From: Nymphaea colorata
Taxonomy: Eukaryota; Streptophyta; Magnoliopsida; Nymphaeales; Nymphaeaceae
Direction of reading: 5' to 3'
Length of the DNA stretch: 64,000 bases
Assembly: GCF_008831285.2 (NCBI RefSeq)
Contig: NC_045149.1
Coordinates: forward strand, 5,509,500 to 5,573,499
Positions 11,444-23,830 of the stretch are shown here, one piece after another (position 1 is the stretch's first letter; every line of letters begins with the position of its first letter). The notes beneath the pieces were generated by a model. The model did not search any database. It had not been told where the DNA came from and saw nothing but the letters and a program-made list of their open reading frames with translations. Both the position numbers and the translations under genes were made by a program.

Positions 11444-13559
11444 TTAGAGGCTCTAGACGCACAAAGGAGGCTGCGGTTTCATCTCTAGTAGCGCAGCAAC
11501 CCATCGTGAATCAAGAAAGAAAGGTTAGTTCGTTCCCGTTTTGGAATTGTTTAAGTAACGTGTTGGCTTAGTTTAGTTTTGGATCCCTCGAGGGAGGGGT
11601 TGGAACTCTTGAGTCACAGCCAAGATTCCATCATCTTCTTTGCGAGGAAGTCACTTCTAAACCAGGTTTTACAAGTCTTAGAAGGATTTCAAAGGAGACG
11701 CGCTTGCCAACGTTGAAAGAAAGTTCAAATTTGGTCTAGTAAGGGCCAAGCTTCTTCAAAGAGAAACACAGAACTTGCTGGAGTTTTCACTAGAAAATCA
11801 ATATTCCATCAACACGTTCCACGGTGAAATACCATCAAAGCCAACAAGGAAACATATTTGAAAAATCAGCGTGAGAAAAGAAGAAGAACGCTGGTGGTTT
11901 CGCGTGGAACGGCCTAGGCGATTGCAAGCTCCAAGCCCCGGGAACTTCTGGTTTTCCAGCGACCTCTGCCATAATTCCGGCCACATTTTGGGGATTCTGG
12001 TCATCATCACCCAAGGACCAAAGTGCCCTTACTTGCCACGAAGTGGGATCATCCTTGTCAAGGGTAATTCCATCCAAAGTTACTCCAAGGGGATATCGCA
12101 TGAAGAGGAGATTTTCTAGGCGAGAATTAAGGGGAAACTCCTACATTCTAGCTTCAAAAAGTGGTACGAGCTTCATCCTTACCCATCTAAGTCTCTCCTA
12201 GCCCTTCATCCAGATCCTTAGGAGAAGATCTGACCCTTGATTTGCACGTGATTTGAAAGAGAATCCCCACATTTGGAATCATCATTCCACAAGGCGCCAC
12301 CTCGCCACATGTGACTACATTGGAGGAGCCGGCGCCACTAGTGCCCACATTTGGAGGGATTTGCTCTTTAGTTTAGGTGATTCAATCATTAACCATCCCT
12401 AGATCCCAGCCACATCACATCCCACTTACCACCTTTGAATTTTCAGCCTTAGATCTAGAGGATTATCCTAGGTTCAAGTGTGGGAGTCCACCTTTTGATC
12501 CCACGTCAAACTCACTCACGTGATCCCTAACCCTCCTTAGTTCCTCATTAGCTCTCTCATTTAAACCCAAGCCACTCGTTCAATCATCCTTGAACCTAAC
12601 CACCAGTTCCTAATCATCATCCCACATTCCCTTGTCTTAAGCCACCTCATTCCAGACCTCACACCCTTAGATCATCTTCCCTTACACCGTAGCCGAAGCC
12701 GTCCAAGCCCCTATCGCTCCTAACCGGCCCTAAGCCAGCCACACTTAGGATCATTACCAAGCTCTACGGCCGAGCTTTCCTCTATTGACTGTAGTTAGGT
12801 AATTCCTCAGCTAAGACCAAGCTGAATCCACCCATCCCCAGCCACGACTACAGCATTTGGTGTGCATCCTTGGGCATTTCATCCACTCGCCCAAGCGAAT
12901 TGAGGTTGCTATCACCAAGCAACCGGATCCCGTGTGCTACCACGGCACTCAGCCAGGTGGGCTGAGCTAAGAGGCTCTCTCTCAGCTATATCTAGAGTCT
13001 GCTGCCACACCCGGAGCAGCAGCATTTGTATCAGCTCCGTCAAAACCAGCAGCAGCAACCGAGTTGAAGAGAAGACATCAAAGACTTTACCAGCAATCTT
13101 CTCCAACTTGGCGTCTTACTTGGCGTTGCAGCACCTTCCACCTTAGTGTCTCGATTTTCTCAGCTGCAACCTGACGTCTGGAATTCATCCTCAACAGCAC
13201 CTACAGCAGATCATCAAAGAATTCCAGAAGATTCATCAAATGAACCCCGAGCAAGCCTTGGGGAGGTACTTCATTTAGACTAGTTAGATTTGCTATTTTC
13301 CTTGCATAGTTTTGAATCGCTTCCGCATTTGTCCAGTATTCCTGTAGTTTTTCGGTGGCTTAGAGCCTAAGATCCGGCTACAAGGAGTGTGTTTGGTCTG
13401 AGTCTAGCCTTAGTTTCCTCTTTGAGTTGTGTTGGTTCAATCTTTAGGCGTCTTTAGACCCGTGTGGACCCTCTACGAGGATCTTGGGTGTAGGATCGAC
13501 TCTAGGACTGGGCTGTCGCCTATACTGGGGTTAGGTCCTAACAGAGAGTGTTTACATCT
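11444..13559. other. non-coding leader-like region, more GC-rich
   Basis: No gag or pol motif is visible on either strand. The sequence is less AT-rich than its surroundings and full of short overlapping open frames without recognisable domains. Position after a primer-site-like motif suggests the untranslated leader or internal region of a non-autonomous LTR element. Confidence 0.35.
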
Positions 13560-16050
13560 AAAATTTTGCAATCTTGCATATGACTATTCATATGATAAAA
13601 CTTCAAAAACAAACTTGCTTCCTTATCTCTTGCGAGAAATTGCAGGAAATACAACCTGACCTATCGGTACAACATATGACCGTTCATCATGTTTTTACTA
13701 GTGGTAATCATATCAAAGACTAGGTTACATATTTCAGATTGTAACTTATGATTGTCATCTAGATCTGAGCATGTCCTACTTTTGAAAAAAATGAGATTTT
13801 TGAAAATATAAATGAATCATCATAAATTGAAATGCTTACTAAAGGAAAATATATTTGGAACCCAGGTATGTAGTTCATGATCCGTATCATCATTGATCCT
13901 TGCAATATTTGAACATCTAATATTATCCATGCAAACTAGGTTCAGGCATACTTAAGATCCAGTTTCAAAGGTTTTGTCCCATGGACCTAAAGACATCTAT
14001 GATGTGAAATATGAAATATTGATATCCAAATTTGAGTTCAAGTTTTGATTAAAGAAAACTCCTTTTACTTTATGATCTAATTCAAAGATCTAAATTTGAT
14101 TATTCGAAATTGGAGTTTTAGATCTAAGAGGTCAACTGGTTGAGATCTAAGTTCAATTTTGAAATTTAAACTTGTGTGATCTGAGTTCTTGGTCCAATTG
14201 ACACAAAAATATGAAGTCCAAAATTCAAAATAGGATCTAATCCTATAATCTATGAATTTATGATCCAAAATACCATATTAGACATCCAAATTTATAGATA
14301 TAATGTCCAAAATCTAAATTAGAATCTAATGTTGTATAAGATTCAAAATCATGATACAAATTCATCAAAATTTGGGTCCAAAGTTCCCAATGTGAGAGTT
14401 ACTAATCAACATCGAAGATATGTTTAGAAGGTCTAAAATCCAATTCATGAGGTCATGATCCATTCTAAGTTTACACGACCTATCTGGGTTCAAAAAGGTT
14501 GACTTAGATAAACCTAACTAGGATGAGGCCTAGCTCCAACATGGGTTAGGATTAGGTTCACTATAGTAGGCTGAATATCTAATCTGGGTCAAGGCATTGA
14601 GTGGGCCTTACATGGTCTAGGTAGGGTGAATCTGAGGTGTAGACCTCAATCATGTTCGAACCTAGTACTTCAGAAAATAGGTTAGAAAACAGGTTCAATT
14701 TGTAATGATGTTCATTTCAAGACTATGCTTTTAAAAATTGTATGCACATGAAAGTCAGTTTGGACCAATTGCATGCAAGGATTATTATCCCATTTATGTG
14801 GTTGATCAACCCAACATGATTCTCTCATTGACTTAATTCAATGTGCAGGGTTTACAATTGAGGCATGATGTTATGTGCAAGCAAACTATGAATGACACCA
14901 AACATTACAAAATATAACATATTTAAATATAATATGCATGATTTTGAAAATTGAATCCATGCTGGGGCTATACTAGATCAAGAATACATGCACAAAAGCT
15001 ATTGTCACGAGTATGTGATGAGCAAGCTTGGATTTCATAGTGAATTTGAATTAAAATTTGAAATCAAATGTTGCATTATAATATTAAAACCAAACACAAT
15101 ATGCATAATAACAATAATGTAAACTAACATGTTAAATTAAGATTTGCAAGCCTAGACAATTTATAGTAGAGTTAGGACACGTTACAAGACCATAACAATG
15201 TATAAAACATGAGAGAAATTAAAATTAGATGCTAAAATCAGATTGAAATTAGGGTATCAAGCTGAAACACAAAATTTGGCTATCAAAAAAATATGACAAC
15301 ATGATTCACTGGGTGACTTTGATGCCTTCAAAACCTATGTTAACCATGTTAGAGTGTCACGAGAGACAATCAACTCCAAGTGATAGTTTTGAAATTTTTT
15401 TGAATCTGAAAGAAATTAGAAATTATGGAAAACAATCTAAAACCAAGTTAAAGATGTACATTTGGTTCAACTAAAACCATAACAAATCAGTTTGGATTGA
15501 CCTGAAAAATAGTCAGTATATTCTCTGTGTAACAGAGAATCACTAAGAATTTACAGATTGGAAAACATGCATGAAATAAAAAGCTATGGCATTAGAAACT
15601 TAGGGTACAAATACAAAAAATAAAAAATAGCATAAACTAAATTGCTTTAAGGATGTTCTGACAATATTTGAAATGATGAAAAGGGTATTAAAGCAACTTA
15701 ATTTTTCTTAACAATTGGTCCATAGATTCTGCATAAACGAGTATGCACAAGGTTTGATTTAAAAAAAAAAACCAAACAAACATAGAAGAAGGAAACATCA
15801 TGAAGTTGACAAAAAAAAAAAATGGAAAAGTTGTAGAAAATATTTCCGAGTAAATAATCTAATTGACTGATCACATCAACTTAGAATTGGCTAAAGTTTG
15901 ATAGAATGAACTATGAGTCATATATCTAATTTTTGGCTTATACATAATGCGAATTGGGTTCCCCAATCAAAAGTTATGAAGTTCGCAAGTTCGACCAAAT
16001 TTCAAAATCTAGTTTCTGTGTTTAGAAGTTGTAGAAAAAAGATTTTGAGA
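13560..16050 (+). repeat. AT-rich dispersed repeat, plus-orientation copy
   Basis: The sequence matches the reverse complement of 27600-30345 over its whole length in co-linear order. Anchors are CCTTATCTCTTGC (13620s versus 30260s), ATCAAAGACTAG (13710s versus 30170s), the TAACAGAGAATCA block (15530s versus 28280s) and the GACAAAAAA...AAAGTTG block (15810s versus 27760s). It has no coding capacity. It looks like the internal or LTR part of a large retrotransposon derivative. Confidence 0.7.
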
Positions 16051-16539
16051 AAATGACCAAATGTCGGACCAAGGAAACTTAAAATTTGATAAATTTTGGG
16101 AAGAAGAAACTAGATAAGTATGAGAAACGCATGCCTTTTAGGGATCATCAGTACGATTTTTGGTTAGAAAGATATAGCCTTTCAAAGTTAGGTAAAATTT
16201 TGGAATTTATGCAATTTCGAATTTTGCAAATCAGTCATGCATATTCCCATCACAAGTCAAATCATACACCCGATTTGAATACAAATATTTTGGATTTGCA
16301 TTGGCCATTCATCGTTGGCCATGCACCATTCTCCTCTTTATTAAATCATTTAATTCACAGATTCATGGGAAGGGCCATTGGGGTAAAATATGCAAACACA
16401 TCACATTTCATCGTACACAAATATGGCATCTTCCTTCCTAAGTTGCCTGGGCATCCATCTGGAATCAAACGTTAAATTACGTTACACATATAAATCTGCA
16501 ATTGAATGGCAAGCACAATTAGACATGCTCTTTAAATTA
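16051..16539. other. non-coding, nothing recognised
   Basis: A 129-codon open frame begins at 16086 but shows no domain, and its surroundings are the tail of the AT-rich repeat. I see nothing else. Confidence 0.3.
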
Positions 16540-16894
16540 AAGATCAATGACAAAATGATGGAAGAGGATAAGTGACTCTACCTCTAGAGATACAATGGTT
16601 GCCAACGAGCATGGCAATATACCTAGGCCGAGGGAATATGAGAGATTAGCTGTCATGAAAATTGAAAGAAGGACCACTTGGCTAGCCCATATCGGAGGAT
16701 CATTGTACATAAGTGATATCCATAGGAAGACCGCTTCGTAACCTTGCTGAAGCCGATAGTCCCTGCAATAATGGAACAAGCCACAACACTAACCGGAAAG
16801 ACAAAGGGGCTTGTTTACCTTGTAAGGTGTCCTGAGGCACCAGAACTGGCACATCGATTGGGAGCAACCAGCCATTATGTGGTGAACCGTGTAA
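16540..16894. other. unidentified segment next to CAND1 fragment
   Basis: Less AT-rich than its left neighbour and with open frames on both strands (80 codons on minus from 16779, 60 codons on plus from 16744). I recognise no family. It begins where similarity to CAND1 stops, so it may be a further captured fragment or part of the carrier element. Confidence 0.3.
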
Positions 16895-17211
16895 TTCCAG
16901 GGCTTGTAATTCCTTTTACTAGTTGAGGAGACCGTGTCACAATAACACGTTGAGCAACACTCATGTTGCCGACTTCAGCAATAATTGTTTTCAGTGCAAC
17001 ACTTGCAACATCGCGATGCTGATCTATCCAATGCAGTATTCTACTACACAACTTATCTACCATTTCCAGAACCCTGTCTTCACTGACCTTCTTCACCAAT
17101 GGTGCCAAACTTTTGACAGCTAATCTGGAAGCATCACCGGCAGCATCATCAAGTTGCTGAGCACAATATTTGATAACTTGATGCCCAAGTCACTTTCAAC
17201 TTTACAAATAG
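16895..17211 (-). pseudogene. CAND1: CAND1-like gene fragment (one exon)
   Basis: The minus-strand translation over about 100 codons matches the N-terminal HEAT-repeat region of plant CAND1. It contains QLDDAAGD, LAVKSLAPLVKK, KLCSRILH, DQHRDVASVALKT and SPQLVKGITSPG in the right order and spacing. CAND1 binds cullins lacking NEDD8 and drives exchange of SCF substrate receptors; the full protein has about 1200 residues, so this is under a tenth of it. Similarity stops abruptly after GITSPG at about 16895. At the upstream side an intron-like CTTCTAG acceptor precedes the exon near 17212, which points to a DNA-level copy and not a processed transcript. It lies just downstream of an SNU23-like fragment on the same strand. 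Confidence 0.8.
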
Positions 17212-17299
17212 CTAGAAGGGTGAATGTCACAACCTCAAACCAAAACTTTCTTCACGAGTGAACAAGAATAGAAAGCTACAAGCTAAGGGATCATAACCT

Positions 17300-17629
17300 C
17301 CACCTTCAAACCACCATTGATGTGCTCCAAGAAATTTGCAGAAGAACCCTATACTATGCATTCGTAAACATCACAATAATACCTTGCCTGCTGACTTAAT
17401 GGTGTCAGAGGAGTGACAACATGAGTCTTCCCCAAACGAGAATCCGTATCAACATCATAGTCCCTTTGTTTCAGTGGTTTTCTTTGCACTGAGCCTTTGT
17501 TTTTTGCTCAAACCGGTCTTCGTCTTCCTACAACTCACGTTCATGCCCCCACTCCAAATACTGCTCTTTGTTTCATTTTCTTTTGTGGGTATTGCCCACC
17601 CCCATGGTGTTGCTAGTAGAAAGAGCCAT
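17300..17629 (-). pseudogene. SNU23: SNU23/ZMAT2-like gene fragment (N-terminus)
   Basis: The minus-strand translation starts at an ATG (17629-17627) with MALSTSNTMGVGN. It goes on through NKEQYLEWGHERE, VQRKPLKQRDYDVD, SRLGKT and VVTPLTPLSQQA to a broken matrin-type zinc finger (YYCDVYEC then FLEHING). Two frame changes and two stops are needed. The second finger cysteine pair and the histidine half end at HING, after which similarity is lost. SNU23 (ZMAT2) is a U4/U6.U5 tri-snRNP protein that helps activate the spliceosome; plant forms have about 200 residues. A copia element inserted six bases upstream of the ATG separates it from its leader-like sequence at 20972. Confidence 0.75.
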
Positions 17630-17635
17630 CAGAAA

Positions 17636-17954
17636 TGTTGAAATAAGAGAGAAAGAATGATAGAGCAACCACACATTTTTTAACGTGGTTCGTCCTGATC
17701 AGTGGGCAACGTCCATACACAAGACAACATATTGGCTGCTTTCATACACTAATAACAATGAGTTCTTTTACAAGTGAGAGAACAAAAAACTTCACACACA
17801 TTCATCATAAGATAACTGGCCAAAGGAAGGAGATGATAACTATTTAAAAATAACTGCCAACATAAAAAAAAAGAACAAAAAACAAAAAATGAGACACGTC
17901 CTTATAAATATAACTGTTCAAGAAAGGGACGTGCATAAAACCCTTTCTTCAACA
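17636..17954 (-). repeat. 3' LTR of copia element 1 (319 bp)
   Basis: Read on minus it starts TGTTGAAGAAAGGGTT and ends TATTTCAACA. It aligns with the 5' LTR at both ends. TATTTATAAGGACGTG-type promoter sequence lies about 40 bp inside. Confidence 0.75.
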
Positions 17955-19960
17955 CTCTCCCTCAAGTGGAGCGTAGAGATTATAGAAGCCCCACTTGAAT
18001 TTTAGCTCCTCAAGCCGTTTCATATCCAAGCCTTTAATTAATCCATCAGCAAGCTGATCATTGCTTCTAGTATATGGAGTTGTAATCATCTTTTGCTGAA
18101 CCTGTTCATGCACATAAAGGCAGTCAATTTCTATGTGTTTAGTGCACTCATGAAATACCTGCAATGTGTGTCGCCGCTTGATTGTCAAATGTATGGGAAC
18201 TGATTTTTCAACTTTGAATCTCATTTCACAAATGAGAGATTTAACCCCAACAAGTTCACTCGTTGTAGTAGTCATCGCCTATACTCTGCTTCTGCACTGG
18301 ATCGTGACATTGTATGTTGTTTTTTACTTTTCCATGTCACTAAATTTCCTCCAACAAAAACATCATATCCTGATGTGGGTTTTCTATCTATGCTGCCAGC
18401 CAATCAGCATCTGTGAATCCTCTAATATCAATGTTTCCATTTGCCTTGTGCCATAATCTTTGACCTGGAGAGTCTTTCAACTATTTCAAAATTCTATCAA
18501 TAGCTTTCATATGTATATTCTTAGGGGAATGCATAAACTAACTGACCGGACTAACGACAAATGAAATATCAGGTCATGTTACCATGAGATAAATCAGTCT
18601 TCCAACCAATCGTTGATATCTAGAAACATTTCCCAGAGCTTGATCATCTTTCACATCCAATTTTATGTAGAGTTCAATAGGTGTCAAGGCAGATTTAGCT
18701 CCAAGTTTTCCTATCTCCTTGAGAAGATCAAGGGTATATTTTCTGAGAGATATAAATATGTCTTTCTTTGATTTAGATATTTCTATCCCAAGAAAATATT
18801 TCAACTTTTCCAAATCTTTTATTTCAAAAGTTTGGTGAAGGAATTGGTTGGTGGCAGAATTCTGGTCATGATCATTTCCTGTTACAATAATATCATCAAC
18901 ATAAACAAGAATTATCATTATTGTCTCTTCAGCACTTTTAATAAATACTGAGTTGTCTGCAAGACTATGTTTGAATCCTCTGTATTCTAAAACAGTGCTT
19001 AGTTTTTGATGTCATGCACGAGGAGATTGTTTAAGACCATATATAGACTTTTTGAGTTTGCACACTAAGTTTGGTTTTCCTTTTTTAGGGTACCCTGGAG
19101 GTAATTGTATATATACTTCCTCGTTCAAATCACCTTGTAGAAATGCATTTTTCACATATAACTGAAATAGTTTCCAATTGAGATTGCAAGCAATGGATAA
19201 AATAATTCTGGCAGTGTTCATTTTAACAACGGGAGCAAATGTTTCATCATAGTCCAATCCATGAGTTTGAATGTAGCCTTTTGCTACAAGCCGAGCTTTG
19301 TGTAGCTCTATGGTACCATCACTATGATACTTAGTTTTAAAAATCTACCTACAGTCAATCACCTTCTTATCATTTGGCATTTAAAACCAGTTCCCAAGTG
19401 TTATTTTTGTGAAGAACATTTAGATAGGAATTTGGATTAACAACTTCAGATATATTACTCAAGTATGCAACGTGTTTGGATGATACCCGATCATAGCATA
19501 GATAATGATTAATTGAAAATGTTTCAGTAGAATAAGTAACATAATCTTGCAAATACCTTGAAGGGTATGTGTCCATTTGAGATCTTCCCATTGTAGTCTC
19601 TAGAATTGAATTTTGGATAGATTCATCCTCGTTAGAAACACCATCATCAGCATCACCTTCATCCGTCACCTCATTAAGGTCTGCTTGTAGTTGAGGTGAA
19701 GCAATAAACACGTCAAACCCTTTGTAGTCCTCCATTGTATGTGTAATATTATGGTTTAATGACTCCCCCTTTTGCTCAATGGCCTTAAAGAATTGTTCCT
19801 GCTCATCAAAACAAATATCTCGTGAGATCAACACTTGGTTGATTTTTAAATCAAAGCACCAATATCCTTTTTTTGATGAAGAATACCTTAAGAAGAATAC
19901 CTTAAGAAGACACACCACTTCCACTCCTTGTAGAAGGAGCTATTCTCGTTTGGATTTGGG
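17955..19960 (-). pseudogene. copia pol relic: RT and RNase H
   Basis: From the 5' side on minus: the post-integrase motif (KGYWCFDL and ISRDICFDE, around 19850), an acidic linker, and the RT entry from about 19385. The block [11 protein letters not shown] to YGLKQSPRA is at 19257-19015. The catalytic YVDD lies at about 18905, and LKYFLGIEI and SRYQRLVGRLIY follow. The RNase H end with ECTKHIEIDC and LADGLIKG is at 18145-18000. Reading is broken by several stops and shifts. Protease and integrase are absent. Confidence 0.8.
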
Positions 19961-20424
19961 AGGTCACCAGTAACTTATTCAAGTTTTGATTTTCCACTAA
20001 AAAGTAATGTTGCTGATTTTGACCATGCAAGATAATTTATCCCATTGAGAAACACTGATGTGATTTCAATAGCAGGATTGGGTTGCTGTTGAACAACAAT
20101 CTTCTCAATGACTCGATTGTTACCTGTTTAAGCCATGATGCTCGTGAAGATGAGAATAAGGAGATCAGGTATGCTCAGGCATCGTCCAGGACCAGAAAAC
20201 ACTCGTCGAATTTTTAAAAATCACCTCCAACTCGAAAAAATTTAAAAATTGGACAGGAACTCACTGACGGGGGGAGGAGTGGATGCCCCTAGTTTCAGCT
20301 CCGAATGAGTACCTGGAGAGAAATCGCGTGAAGATTTCTTCTTGTCTTCTGGTTGTTCTTCAGGTTTGCAGGAAGCTTCAGAAACCTGGGTACTTGTAAA
20401 ATCCACCATTTTTCGCAGAATCAT
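19961..20424 (-). pseudogene. copia gag N-terminal relic
   Basis: A minus-strand start at 20424 opens 60 codons of hydrophilic sequence. From about 20115 the translation contains FLNGINYLAWSKS, the usual N-terminal copia gag (UBN2-type) motif, then KSKLE. It then runs directly into post-integrase sequence at about 19960. Zinc knuckle, protease and integrase were lost in one deletion. Confidence 0.6.
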
Positions 20425-20828
20425 CCAAAAAATCTAAAACTTGGTCCAAAAATAGTAGACACCAGCCCGAATCCAACACCTTCTTGCTCAACCCTTGAAT
20501 CTACCCCAAAGAGGAACACGTGAAAGAGAAAGCCATGCCTAGACAGAATCACAGGAAAACTTGCAGCGATAGACAGTTGTTCAAAAATCTGTATCTCCTC
20601 AACAACTGCTCCAAAAAATTTGAAATTTGGCAGGGAGAAACTTTAGATGTAGATGATTCTAACGAGCCTATGCTCGATACTTTCCGACATAGGAGCTGAC
20701 AGTGCCAGTCATGGATTCCGACAAAGTTTCTGAGTTGGTGTGTCTGCTCGACTTCTCGACAGAAAAACACAAGAAGCTCTCTGAAACTTAGGATCAAAGC
20801 CCCAACAACCTCAACGAAAATGCTACAT

Positions 20829-20840
20829 GCTTTGATACCA
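20829..20840 (-). other. primer binding site, tRNA-Met type
   Basis: Read on minus, TGGTATCAAAGC follows immediately after the 5' LTR end. Confidence 0.75.
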
Positions 20841-20966
20841 TGTCGATGGCTTGATCAGTGGCTTATGTGTGCACACAAGACAGCACAATGGCTGCTTTCA
20901 CTCACAAATAACAAATGAGACATGTCCTTATAAATATAACACGTGCATAAAACCCTTTCTTTCACA
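20841..20966 (-). repeat. 5' LTR of copia element 1 (126 bp, deleted)
   Basis: Read on minus it starts TGTGAAAGAAAGGGTT and ends CATCGACA. It shares both ends with the 319-bp 3' LTR but lacks about 190 bp of its interior. Confidence 0.7.
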
Positions 20967-20971
20967 ACAAA

Positions 20972-21306
20972 GCTCTAGGTTTCAGCTATTAGTAAGATAA
21001 TAGGAACGGTCTCTCTCCGCTTCAAGTGTGTAGGAGAGCATGAAACAAAAAGGGCACCAATTCTTGTCGTGGCATCAGGATTCTCATGAACCACATGGAG
21101 AGAGAGAGGTAATGGTTGACAAAGAAGAAGAAAAAGCGACATGGAGAGAGAGAGGCAATGGTTGACAAAGAAGAAGAAAAAGCGACAGAAGAGGGAGGCA
21201 GTGATGGAGCTGAGTGATGAAGACGCGGAGGAGGTTGATCGGTGGGGCTGTAGCAGCTGCCGACACCTCCCATGTACATTGCCGGAGGGTACAGGAGACC
21301 TCGGTG
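20972..21306 (-). other. leader-like sequence split from SNU23 fragment
   Basis: On minus this runs toward the copia insertion and ends with a plant-leader-like GAAACCTAGAGCT, which would sit just upstream of the SNU23-like ATG before the copia insertion. It also contains a 46-bp tandem duplication. The upstream part appears to continue the serine-rich fragment at 25929-26289. No protein is recognised. Confidence 0.4.
21093..21184. repeat. 46-bp tandem duplication
   Basis: Two almost identical 46-bp units (21093-21138 and 21139-21184) start ACATGGAGAGAGAGAGG and end AAAAAGCG; they differ at one base. Confidence 0.85.
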
Positions 21307-21311
21307 GTAGA

Positions 21312-21775
21312 TGTTGGGATTTCTCTCCTTGATGCATACACAAACGATATGCCCTAAACAACAGGATCATGCTCATGCTAAATCATTGAATTAAACAAAA
21401 CCTTAAACTAAAGCGGAAGCGTACCTGAATCCATCTGATCTGGTGCACGGGAAGATCGCAGCAGGGTCTTTGAGGGTACGTGCAGTGCGCGTCAGATCTC
21501 TCTCAGATGAGGAAGAGAAAACCCTAGAAACCAAAGCCAACTGTACGCACGACTCCAGGGACCACTACCATTTTATAATGAAGACAATTACGAATTCTAC
21601 CCATCAAAGAGTCTGTAATTGCATACTGGTATCTATACATTTCAAAATTACCCCATACCCTCTAAAATGATGTAATATCCCAAAATGCAATCACTTAAGC
21701 GGATATTTACTTTAAGATAGCCATAATGTTTGAAATTCCTTATAGACATATGCCGGCCCACCAAATGATCTTACA
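21312..21775 (-). repeat. 3' LTR of hairpin copia element (464 bp)
   Basis: Starts TGTTGGGATTTCT and ends TGATCTTACA on the plus strand. It is the same length as the LTR at 25460-25923 and differs from it at about 26 positions by eye count, mostly C/T or G/A changes. Confidence 0.9.
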
Positions 21776-22189
21776 ATCTCTCACTTGAGCCAAATATGTC
21801 TTTATACATTTAAACATTACACAAAACCTTAGGAGCTCATAATTGCTATCTTATTAAACGTCATTTTCACCAATCTCGTCCATGACCATATCAACATAGA
21901 ACGAAAGTGGCTTTCGCTATAATAAAATTAGCTAAACCTTCAATGATCACAAATGTTAACATAATCAATGTCATAGATCTGATATAGATGTATAGCATGA
22001 GAATTACATGCAATGTGATTACAACATATCTATTTTCAACTGGTCCAACTTTAAAAACCTTAGGAGATCAAAACACAAACACATAAATACATAATAGAAC
22101 CAAAGAACTTTAAACTTTATTTTGTAGAAAACTGAATATGTGTCCATACATAAGAGCAAAAAAAATACAAACTCTCATTAAACCAGCAC

Positions 22190-23830
22190 ATCATCCAAGA
22201 ATAACACCTTCATACGAACAGCATGTTCGTTAAAGACCTTATGTGTTAAACCCTTGTAAGCGGATCCGCAATTATAGAGTCTATCCCAATATGCTCTAAA
22301 GACACCTGACCATTCTGTAACCTCTCTTTAAGAGCCTAAAACTTAATGTCGATGACAAAATTTCGCAATCATAAAACATGATTGGATGCCTCGTAACATA
22401 CTATGTTACCGACTTGGCACCCAACAAAGTCAGAATCTGAATACCCAATGATCTTCAACTAGTCTGACTTTCTATATACGAGCATAAAACCTTTTGTTCT
22501 TTGTAAGTACCTCAAAACTCTTTTGGCTGCTTTCTAATAATCCATACTAGGATTACTTAAGTATCTGCTTAACAATCCAACGATAAATGCAATATCCGGA
22601 CTAGTACAAACCTGAGCATACATAAGGCTTCCAACAAAAGACAAATAGGGAATCATTTCCATTTCCTTAGATTTGATTTCACTTTTAGAGCACTGTTTGA
22701 GACTAAACTTGTCTTCTTTAGCAACTGGAGTATCTCCTGATTTACAATCCTTTATGCCATATCGCTGAAGCACCTTATCAATGTAGGCCTTTTGTGATAA
22801 TCCAAGAATACCCCGAGAACGATATCAAAATATTTGGATCCCCAAAACAAAAGATGCGCAACCAAGATCCTTCATGTCAAACTTTGTTGACAAAAATTTC
22901 TTAGTTTCATGCAATATGCCCACATCATTACTTGCCAACAATATATCATCGACATATAAAACAAGAAAAATAAATTTGCCCCCACTGAACTTTTGGTATA
23001 CACATTCATCAATCATATTAGTCTCGAAGCCAAATGAAACTATAACTTGATGAAATTTGTAATACCACTGACGGGAAGCTTACTTTAGCCCATAGATGGA
23101 TTTCTTTAGTTTGCATGTCATTTTCTTTGCATCTCCTGAAGCAAAGTTTTATGGTTGCACCATATATATCGTTTCATCAATGTCTCCATTTAGAAATGTT
23201 GTCTTAACGTCCATCTAATGTAGCTCTAAGTCAAAATGAGCTACAAGTACCATGATGGTCCTGAAAGAGTCTTTCGACAAAACTGGAGAGAAAGTCTCTG
23301 TAAAATCAATGCCTTCTTTTTTAATAAAGCCCTATGCGACAAGATGTGTCTTATACCTTTAGATGTTTCCTAATGAATCTGTCTTGATTTTAAATATCCA
23401 TTTACAACCAATGAGTTTCACACTTTCAGGTAAGGAAACAACTTTTCATACGTCATTACCCATCATGGACTTTATTTCCTCATTCATGGCATCCATCCAC
23501 TCAAGAGCTTTAGAACTCTTTATTGCTTGCTGGAGGTTGACAAGTTCATCCTCCATTAAGCCCATATCAACATCATGTTCTTGGAGATAGACAAAATCAT
23601 TTGAAATTGTACTCCTCTCTCTAGTGGATTTCTTTAGTGACACCTCTACTTGATTTTCTTGAGGTTGTTGAGTTTGTTCTTCAGTAGGGAGATCGACATC
23701 ATTGCCTTCTTCTGAATATGTTGATGGAACAATGCCAGGAATAAAGACCTGACCATTGCTTTCAACATTTGTATGAGTAGACTCACATCTCTCTTCAAAG
23801 GCAATGCTTATAACCTGATTTTGTAGCCAT
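22190..23830 (-). pseudogene. copia RT-RNase H relic, sense arm and tail
   Basis: Minus-strand translation gives, in order: a linker with EEQTQQPQENQVE (near 23660), EWMDAMNEEIKSM (near 23480), the RT core with KTTFLNGDIDE (near 23190) and LKQASRQWYYKF (near 23060). The catalytic YVDD is near 22945. VGSLMYAQ and SPDIAFIVGLLSRYL follow at about 22600, then the RNase H relic YSDSDFVGCQ near 22420 and the terminal IADPLTRGLTHKVF near 22245. Stops and deletions make it non-functional. The part from 22965 upward also forms the left arm of the hairpin. Confidence 0.8.

Larger units (their letters stand above)
17636..20966 (-). mobile_element. Ty1/copia element, internally deleted, 3.3 kb
   Basis: A minus-strand element. 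The 3' LTR is at 17636-17954 and the 5' LTR at 20841-20966. The primer site TGGTATCAAAGC (tRNA-Met type, read on minus) is at 20829-20840. The polypurine tract reads GAGGGAGAG just before the 3' LTR. Flanking 5-bp duplications are AGAAA (17631-17635) and ACAAA (20967-20971), one mismatch. The integrase core and protease are missing, and the N-terminal gag relic joins directly to the post-integrase region. The target was the leader just upstream of the SNU23-like start codon. Confidence 0.8.

Noticed and set aside
16086-16475. 129-codon plus-strand frame
   Set aside because: Lies in the tail of an AT-rich repeat; no domain recognised.
21141-21332. Lys/Glu-rich frame near 21141
   Set aside because: Explained by the purine-rich 46-bp tandem duplication.
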